DNA from: Clostridiaceae bacterium
Lineage (GTDB): Bacteria; Bacillota; Clostridia; Lachnospirales; Lachnospiraceae
DNA: 10,478 nucleotides
Direction: 5' to 3'
Assembly (NCBI GenBank): GCA_018378255.1
Contig: JAGZXV010000199.1
Coordinates: 1-10,478, forward strand
The notes below the pieces were generated by a model. That model was not told the origin of the DNA. It saw nothing but the letters and a program-made list of their open reading frames with translations, and did not search any database. Both the position numbers and the translations under genes were made by a program. This document shows, piece by piece, positions 6,037-10,478 of the stretch (positions are counted from its first letter, which is position 1; each line of letters begins with the position of its first letter).

Positions 6037-8223
6037 CTACACTTCCAGACGGTATGGCTCTCCTATGGCTTCTTTTTTCAAATCGCGCAGCGCGAAATTA
6101 GACTTTCTCAGCGTCAGGTTCGGATTGTAGTAAGGATCGCCCTTTTCCAGAATCTCAGGCCATTTCTTTGCAAAAATGGAGATTTCCCGGTTAAATCTGG
6201 CAACTTTTTCCGGCGTATCCTCCAAACCTCTGGATTTGGATTCGTAATGGTAGAGAACCGCATACGGATTGTACACTACTAGTTTGCCAAGGGCTCTCAC
6301 TTTCATACAATAATCGATATCATTAAATGCCACAGCCAGTTCTTCGCTGAAACCGCCTGTCTTTTCAAACACTGATTTTTTCGTCATCATACAGGCAGCC
6401 GTCACCGCACTGTAGTCCTGAGCGCACATAGCCCTGTGGAAATAGCTGTTTTCCGCCTTATGAAGTCCGATAAACGTATGGCCGGCGATTCCGCCAAACC
6501 CTACCACGACTCCGGCATGCTGGATGGTATCGTCCTGGTAGAGTAGCCTGGCCCCGGCTATCCCCACGTCCTCTCTCTGGCAGAATCCAAGCATTTCTTC
6601 AATCATCCTGGGTTCTATGATCTCAGTGTCATTGTTCAAAAACAGCAAATACTCTCCTTCTGCCGACTGCACGCCGAAATTATTGATGGCAGAATAGTTG
6701 AACTCCCTCTCCCATGTGACCACATGGACGCAGGGAAATTCCTTTTGTATTTCCGTATAATAATCAAATGTTTCCGGTTCCGTGCTGTTATTTTCCACCA
6801 CGATGAATTCAATATTTTTATAAGTGGCCCGGTCTGTTATGGACCGGATACAGAGATCCAGATCCTTGTGGTGATCCTTATTGGGGATCACAATGGATAC
6901 AAGCGGATTGCCTTTAATCTGAAACGTGGTATGGTAAATTCCGTAATCCACGCCCTTTTCCACCTTCTCCGCCTCAATCCCCATCCGTTCATAATGAGCC
7001 ATAATGGCCCTGGAACCGGCCTCAAACGCATAGAGCTTGCTTTCCGGGTTGCTGGCCGTAGATTCTAAATGGCAGCGCCAGTGATACAATATCTTAGGAA
7101 TATGGCAGATCTTCACCGCAGCTTCGGTGCACCGGAAGATGAAATCATAATCCTGGGCCCCGTCGAATTCCTGGCGGAAACCGCCCACTTTTTCAAACAA
7201 ACTCCTTTTCACCACAAATAGATGGCAGATATAATTCACGCTGGTCAAAAGATCAGGATTGAAATCCGGTTTAAAATGAGGATCAAACAGCGCTCCGCCG
7301 TCCATATCCAGCTTATCCTCATCGGAATAAACCACGTCGCAGTCCGCATTTTCATTGATGGTCTTCGCACACTCGTAAAGGGCGTGGGAAGGCACCGTAT
7401 CATCGTGATCGGCCAGGACGATAAAGTCCCCGGAAGCCATTTCCAACGCTGCATTGGTATTTCCCGCTATTCCACGGTTTTCTCCCAGAACTTTATACTT
7501 AATCCGCTTATCCCGGTCGGCATAACGTTTTAATATGCGGCTCACATCCTGTCCTTTGGGGCTTCCGTCGGCAATACAGAGTTCCCAGTTTACATAAGTC
7601 TGATCCAGGATAGAATCGATCATTTCACGGAGATATTTTTCCGGGGTTTTAAAAACAGGGATCACAATGGAGAATTTGGGCATGAAAGGAAACGATTCAT
7701 GGCGCTGCCTTTCCAGCTCTTCGTCTGAGGGTTTTGTCAGCTCATACCACTCGGCGTAATCGTAGTCATTATCCAAACCCTGTATTTTATGTTTGGATTT
7801 CACAATCAAAGCTTTTAATCCGTTCTTCTTCCAAAAATCCAGGGCCACATGAACGGTTTCCATGTTCATCAGATCCTTGATCTTCTCTTTCCGCTTGTGG
7901 GCTACGCTGCTGCGTTTTGCGATCAGATCTTCATTGTATTTGATGCGGGCTGTTTTGCCGTCACAGGTGATCAGCAGGTAATAATCCTGGCCCCGTTCGT
8001 AGGGGAACTGGATATCAAAACCGAAGTCCTTGTCTATGATCTGCTTATAATAGATCTGGCTCACATCATCCCGCCTGGTGGACACACAGCGGAATTTTAC
8101 AGGGTTGCGTCCGGCGTCCTCCACCGCAAATGAAGGCTGGGACTGGGGATCACGGCCGATGACCCAGCCGTTTAAAGTTATTTCATTTTCGCGTATGCGG
8201 ACTATGTCTATTTTGTACTTCAT
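6037..8223 (-). CDS. Two-domain GT2 glycosyltransferase with a non-catalytic N-terminal domain
   Basis: Large cytoplasmic enzyme (728 residues) likely to add two sugars in succession to the glycan. Residues 1-100 form a separate, probably beta-rich region (VRIRENEITLNGWVIGRD...) that is not a GT fold. A basic helical linker follows (about 105-175). The first GT2 domain (about 183-430) has KFSIVIPVFKTPE, ADGSP, LADHDDTV (metal site D272-D275), VVYSDEDK and FDGAQDYDF. The second (about 440-690) has LVSIVIPNKD, VVENNSTE, LFLNNDTE (N530, D532) and VAFNDIDYCMK. Both sites look intact, so both may be active. The start is an ATG at 8223 that overlaps the previous stop as ATGA; the nearest purine-rich site (AAGGAA near 8240-8234) is about 11 bases away, so re-initiation probably matters. 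Similar two-domain enzymes occur in rhamnan and O-antigen loci; the linkages here cannot be inferred. Confidence 0.92.
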   Translation of the reverse strand: MKYKIDIVRIRENEITLNGWVIGRDPQSQPSFAVEDAGRNPVKFRCVSTRRDDVSQIYYKQIIDKDFGFDIQFPYERGQDYYLLITCDGKTARIKYNEDLIAKRSSVAHKRKEKIKDLMNMETVHVALDFWKKNGLKALIVKSKHKIQGLDNDYDYAEWYELTKPSDEELERQRHESFPFMPKFSIVIPVFKTPEKYLREMIDSILDQTYVNWELCIADGSPKGQDVSRILKRYADRDKRIKYKVLGENRGIAGNTNAALEMASGDFIVLADHDDTVPSHALYECAKTINENADCDVVYSDEDKLDMDGGALFDPHFKPDFNPDLLTSVNYICHLFVVKRSLFEKVGGFRQEFDGAQDYDFIFRCTEAAVKICHIPKILYHWRCHLESTASNPESKLYAFEAGSRAIMAHYERMGIEAEKVEKGVDYGIYHTTFQIKGNPLVSIVIPNKDHHKDLDLCIRSITDRATYKNIEFIVVENNSTEPETFDYYTEIQKEFPCVHVVTWEREFNYSAINNFGVQSAEGEYLLFLNNDTEIIEPRMIEEMLGFCQREDVGIAGARLLYQDDTIQHAGVVVGFGGIAGHTFIGLHKAENSYFHRAMCAQDYSAVTAACMMTKKSVFEKTGGFSEELAVAFNDIDYCMKVRALGKLVVYNPYAVLYHYESKSRGLEDTPEKVARFNREISIFAKKWPEILEKGDPYYNPNLTLRKSNFALRDLKKEAIGEPYRLEV

Positions 8224-9266
8224 TTTTCTTTATTTCCTTTATTGACGTCTGGGGCTGCGGGATCATTTTTTACATCAGACGTGAAGGCATTTTCGAAAAT
8301 GCCTTCACGTTTGATGTTAAAAGACTCCGCGTCCTGAAAGTTAATCCTTTCTTCTTCAATAACCAACGGCCTTTTCATCACCCTTGAATTAATAGTCAGT
8401 ATATACTCTCCCACCAATCCAATAAAAAATATCTGAATCGACCCCAAAAACAGCATTCCAATCAGCATCGGCGCCATACCTGCCGGAAAACGGTCCCACC
8501 AGATCAGCTTCATGACCAGATAAATGAGGGCCACCACGATGCTGATGCCGGAACAGATGAATCCGAATATGGTAGCCAGCCGCAGTCCTACCTTCGTATA
8601 GGAGGTAATGCTCAGCATGGCCGCGTCATACAGCCGGTAAAAATTATTGCTGGTCTTCCCGGCCCGGCGTTTCGGCTGTTCATAGGGAATCTCTTTTCTC
8701 CTAAAGCCCAGCTCCGCCACAATCCCCCGTAAAAACGGGGTCGGATCGTCCAGATCCCTGAGCACTTCGATAAACCGCTTATCGTAAAGCCCGAATCCTG
8801 TAAAATGTTCAATCTGCTCCACATCGGACAGCTTTTTAATCAGCTTATAATAACAGCTTCTCAGCCAGTACATGATTTTATTCTCCTGGCTGCTCTTTTT
8901 TATGCCGATGACAATCTTATATCCCTCTTCCCAGGCCCTCACGTATTTGGGGATCATCTCCACCGGATCCTGGAAATCAGCCGCCATTAAGATGGTGCAG
9001 TCCCCCGTGGTCTGAAGCATTCCATAATAGGGGGAATTAAACTGACCGAAATTCTTTGCATTAAATATCCCCTTGATTCCCGGGTCCCTGCCGCAGAGCT
9101 CCCGGATCAGATCCCGTGTTTTATCATGGGAATCATTGTCGATAAATAAAAGTTCATATTCATAACCAGGCAGATCTTTTTGAAACATGGAAACAATGGC
9201 CTGGCTCAGGGGAACCACATTCTCGTCTTCATTATAACAAGGCACTACAATACTGATTTTCTTCAT
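8220..9266 (-). CDS. Membrane-anchored polyprenyl-phosphate glycosyltransferase (DPM1/GtrB/ArnC-like GT2)
   Basis: Likely transfers a sugar from a nucleotide donor to undecaprenyl phosphate, giving a lipid-linked monosaccharide for use outside the membrane. The 348 residues begin KKISIVVPCYNEDENV, with FIDNDSHDKT (about 41-50) and KNFGQFNSPYYGML (about 71-84). The metal motif MAADFQDP (94-101) has alanine where many relatives have the first Asp of DADLQDP. FTGFGLYDKR and PYEQPKRRAGKT(S) match the GtrB group. Two C-terminal membrane helices (about 226-255 and 264-290) end in GEYI, as in GtrB. The usual homology ends near residue 310; the remaining 38 residues are hydrophilic and variable and include a DNA palindrome. 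A weak Shine-Dalgarno (GGAAG, 9278-9274) lies inside the end of the preceding gene, and the stop overlaps the next start. No GtrA-type flippase is adjacent. Confidence 0.92.
   Translation of the reverse strand: MKKISIVVPCYNEDENVVPLSQAIVSMFQKDLPGYEYELLFIDNDSHDKTRDLIRELCGRDPGIKGIFNAKNFGQFNSPYYGMLQTTGDCTILMAADFQDPVEMIPKYVRAWEEGYKIVIGIKKSSQENKIMYWLRSCYYKLIKKLSDVEQIEHFTGFGLYDKRFIEVLRDLDDPTPFLRGIVAELGFRRKEIPYEQPKRRAGKTSNNFYRLYDAAMLSITSYTKVGLRLATIFGFICSGISIVVALIYLVMKLIWWDRFPAGMAPMLIGMLFLGSIQIFFIGLVGEYILTINSRVMKRPLVIEEERINFQDAESFNIKREGIFENAFTSDVKNDPAAPDVNKGNKEK
8272..8317. repeat. Near-perfect 46-bp inverted repeat inside a coding sequence
   Basis: The inner 32 bases (8279-8310) are a perfect palindrome: a 16-base arm ACGTGAAGGCATTTTC meets its exact complement with no loop. 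The symmetry continues six more base pairs each side after one mismatch (8278 against 8311), giving 22 of 23 pairs. It falls in the hydrophilic tail (about residues 316-332) of the GtrB-like enzyme. In the direction of transcription no T-run follows, so it is not a standard Rho-independent terminator. Its role is unknown. Confidence 0.9.
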
Positions 9267-9270
9267 TCTG

Positions 9271-10338
9271 TCACTTCCAATCTATACGTACCATCACCTT
9301 CACCAGGTCCTGGGGTTTATCTCTCATCAGATACAGGGCATCCTCAATCTTATCCAGACCTTCAAAACAATGCGTCACCAGCTTTTCCGGTGAAATGCGT
9401 CCGTAACGGACCATTTTCATCATCCTCTCGATCCTGACTCTTCCGCCCTTCGCCAGCTCTGTGTGAATGGTTTTTCCTGCCATTCCCCGTCCGCCCGAAA
9501 ACTTTGGAAAAGGCAGACTGCCGGTTCCGCCGAAATAGTTGACATTGGAAACCGTACCGATCCCATAACGCACCATATCAACAGCCTGGGCAAATACCTC
9601 GTCCCCGCCGCCGCATATGATAACGGAATCCGCACCAATCCCTCCTGTCATGGAGAGCACCTGTTCCACCACATTACCGTCCTTATAGCTGATGATATCC
9701 GTGGCCCCAAATTCCCGGGCCAGCTTCACACAGACCGGCCTTGTTCCCACCGCCGCAATGCGGGCGGCTCCCAGGTGGCGGGCGCCTTCCACTGCCATCA
9801 GGCCGATGGGGCCTATCCCCATCACAACTACCGTATCTCCAAATTTAATGTCCGCATATTCTGCACCTGTAAATCCGGTGGTCACCACATCCACGCACAT
9901 CAGCGCCTGTTCCAGGCTGACCCCTTCCGGAATCTTCGCAAGGGTGGTATCCGCATCCGGTATTAAAAATCTCTCGGAAAATGTTCCCGGCTGGCTTCGT
10001 CCCAGCTGATGTCCGGAAAAAGGCGCGCCTGCATGTTTAAAGTTGCCTTCCTGAATGCCCGGATCCCTCCAGTTGGGAGTGATGGCAGGTACGGCCACGA
10101 TCTCCCCAGGTTTAAAGTCCTGCACCAGTTCCCCGGTTTCCAGAATCTCCGCCACACATTCATGGCCTAAAACCAGATTGGGGGCCTTTTTCGAACCTCC
10201 GCCAAACACCGTATGGACATCCGAAGAGCAGGGCGCCAGCGCTATCGGACGCAGAATCGCCCCATAGGGCGTGAGTTTTGGCTCAGGCGCATCAAACCAG
10301 CCAACCATTCCTGGCTCTTTCAGTACAAATGCTTTCAT
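9271..10338 (-). CDS. NADP-type zinc-dependent secondary alcohol dehydrogenase (MDR family)
   Basis: Oxidises or reduces an alcohol/carbonyl pair with a nicotinamide cofactor. The 355 residues closely follow the Thermoanaerobacter brockii / Clostridium beijerinckii secondary alcohol dehydrogenases in length and sequence. The catalytic zinc ligands are in place: C37 in APCSSDVHTVF, H59 (with E60) in LGHE, and D150 in CVDVVTTGF. The cofactor domain has GIGPIG (174-179). G198, T199, R200 and Y218 match the NADP-phosphate-binding set of that family (one Ser to Thr change), so NADP(H) is likely. The four-cysteine structural zinc loop is absent, as in those relatives. GGAGG (10350-10346) precedes the ATG by seven bases; the start overlaps the preceding stop by one base, and the next gene starts four bases after the stop. 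This operon position suggests a job in making a sugar or polyol precursor, but the substrate is unknown. Confidence 0.92.
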   Translation of the reverse strand: MKAFVLKEPGMVGWFDAPEPKLTPYGAILRPIALAPCSSDVHTVFGGGSKKAPNLVLGHECVAEILETGELVQDFKPGEIVAVPAITPNWRDPGIQEGNFKHAGAPFSGHQLGRSQPGTFSERFLIPDADTTLAKIPEGVSLEQALMCVDVVTTGFTGAEYADIKFGDTVVVMGIGPIGLMAVEGARHLGAARIAAVGTRPVCVKLAREFGATDIISYKDGNVVEQVLSMTGGIGADSVIICGGGDEVFAQAVDMVRYGIGTVSNVNYFGGTGSLPFPKFSGGRGMAGKTIHTELAKGGRVRIERMMKMVRYGRISPEKLVTHCFEGLDKIEDALYLMRDKPQDLVKVMVRIDWK

Positions 10339-10478
10339 CAGATTTCCTCCAGTTTCTCAAGATGGTTTGATTTCAATGCCAGTATCTCCACATTCTGTCC
10401 AAACCGTTTCCGTATAATCCCCGCAATCTCCGCCGTATAGCCGGGAGCAACGATCAGAATATCATCCACCGGGTGTTC
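10338..10478 (-). CDS. C-terminal end of an unidentified protein, cut by the window edge
   Basis: An open frame enters from the right edge and ends at TGA (10340-10338), giving the last 46 residues of a protein: EHPVDDILIVAPGY, then TAEIAGIIRKRFG, then QNVEILALKSNHLEKLEEI. Its stop overlaps the alcohol dehydrogenase start by one base (TGATG), and its end carries that gene's GGAGG, so it is a real gene of the same operon. The pattern of a hydrophobic strand, Gly-Tyr, a Glu-Ile helix and another strand suggests an alpha/beta Rossmann-like domain. It loosely recalls the tail of sugar C-methyltransferases, but this is too short to name a function. Confidence 0.75.
   Translation of the reverse strand, partial: EHPVDDILIVAPGYTAEIAGIIRKRFGQNVEILALKSNHLEKLEEI

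Noticed and set aside
6025..7533. Several plus-strand open frames of 85-148 codons opposite the glycosyltransferase genes
   Set aside because: They lie antisense to well-conserved genes, lack Shine-Dalgarno sites and show no family motifs.
8725..8740. Small hairpin CCCCGT-AAAA-ACGGGG
   Set aside because: The 6-bp stem is inside a conserved coding part of the GtrB-like gene and has no T-run; a match this short is expected by chance.
9271..10338. TarJ-like ribitol-phosphate dehydrogenase for teichoic acid synthesis
   Set aside because: The motifs (APCSSDVHTVF, PAITPNWR, VNYFG) match secondary alcohol dehydrogenases, and no TarI-type cytidylyltransferase is visible.

Overview
The window reads as bacterial chromosome from a low-to-mid GC, Gram-positive anaerobe, most likely a clostridial relative (Lachnospiraceae-like). 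This is inferred from strong purine-rich Shine-Dalgarno sites, an LCP cell-wall ligase, a BCCT transporter, and an alcohol dehydrogenase of the Thermoanaerobacter/Clostridium secondary-alcohol type. The genus cannot be named from the sequence alone.

Layout: one gene reads rightward, a BCCT-family quaternary-amine transporter (89-1612) behind a short leader that holds promoter-like hexamers. Everything else (1626-10478) reads leftward and looks like the end of a surface-polysaccharide or cell-wall glycopolymer locus. In transcription order it contains: the C-terminal end of an unidentified protein cut by the window edge (10338-10478); an NADP-type zinc alcohol dehydrogenase (9271-10338); a membrane-anchored polyprenyl-phosphate glycosyltransferase of the DPM1/GtrB type (8220-9266); a large protein with two GT2 domains (6037-8223); a single-domain GT2 (5040-6014); a 123-bp gap with a promoter candidate; a polyprenyl glycosylphosphotransferase (3498-4916); and an LCP-family ligase with a long Ser/Thr/Pro/Gly tail (1626-3488).

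The first five leftward genes are tightly coupled: 1-nt overlap, 4-nt gap, 4-nt ATGA overlap, 22-nt gap. The last two form a second tight pair, with a 9-nt gap and a Shine-Dalgarno that overlaps the preceding stop codon. A plausible scheme is that the glycosylphosphotransferase loads the first sugar-1-phosphate on undecaprenyl phosphate, the GT2 enzymes extend the chain, the GtrB-like enzyme makes a polyprenyl-linked sugar for modification outside the membrane, and the LCP protein transfers the finished polymer to peptidoglycan. No flippase, polymerase or ABC exporter is in the window, so the locus must continue to the right or work with genes elsewhere.

I see no tRNA, rRNA, CRISPR, insertion sequence or phage gene, and no gene-free stretch over 300 bases. 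I found no clear new biological system. The most unusual item is a near-perfect 46-bp inverted repeat (8272-8317) inside the coding sequence for the hydrophilic tail of the GtrB-like enzyme.
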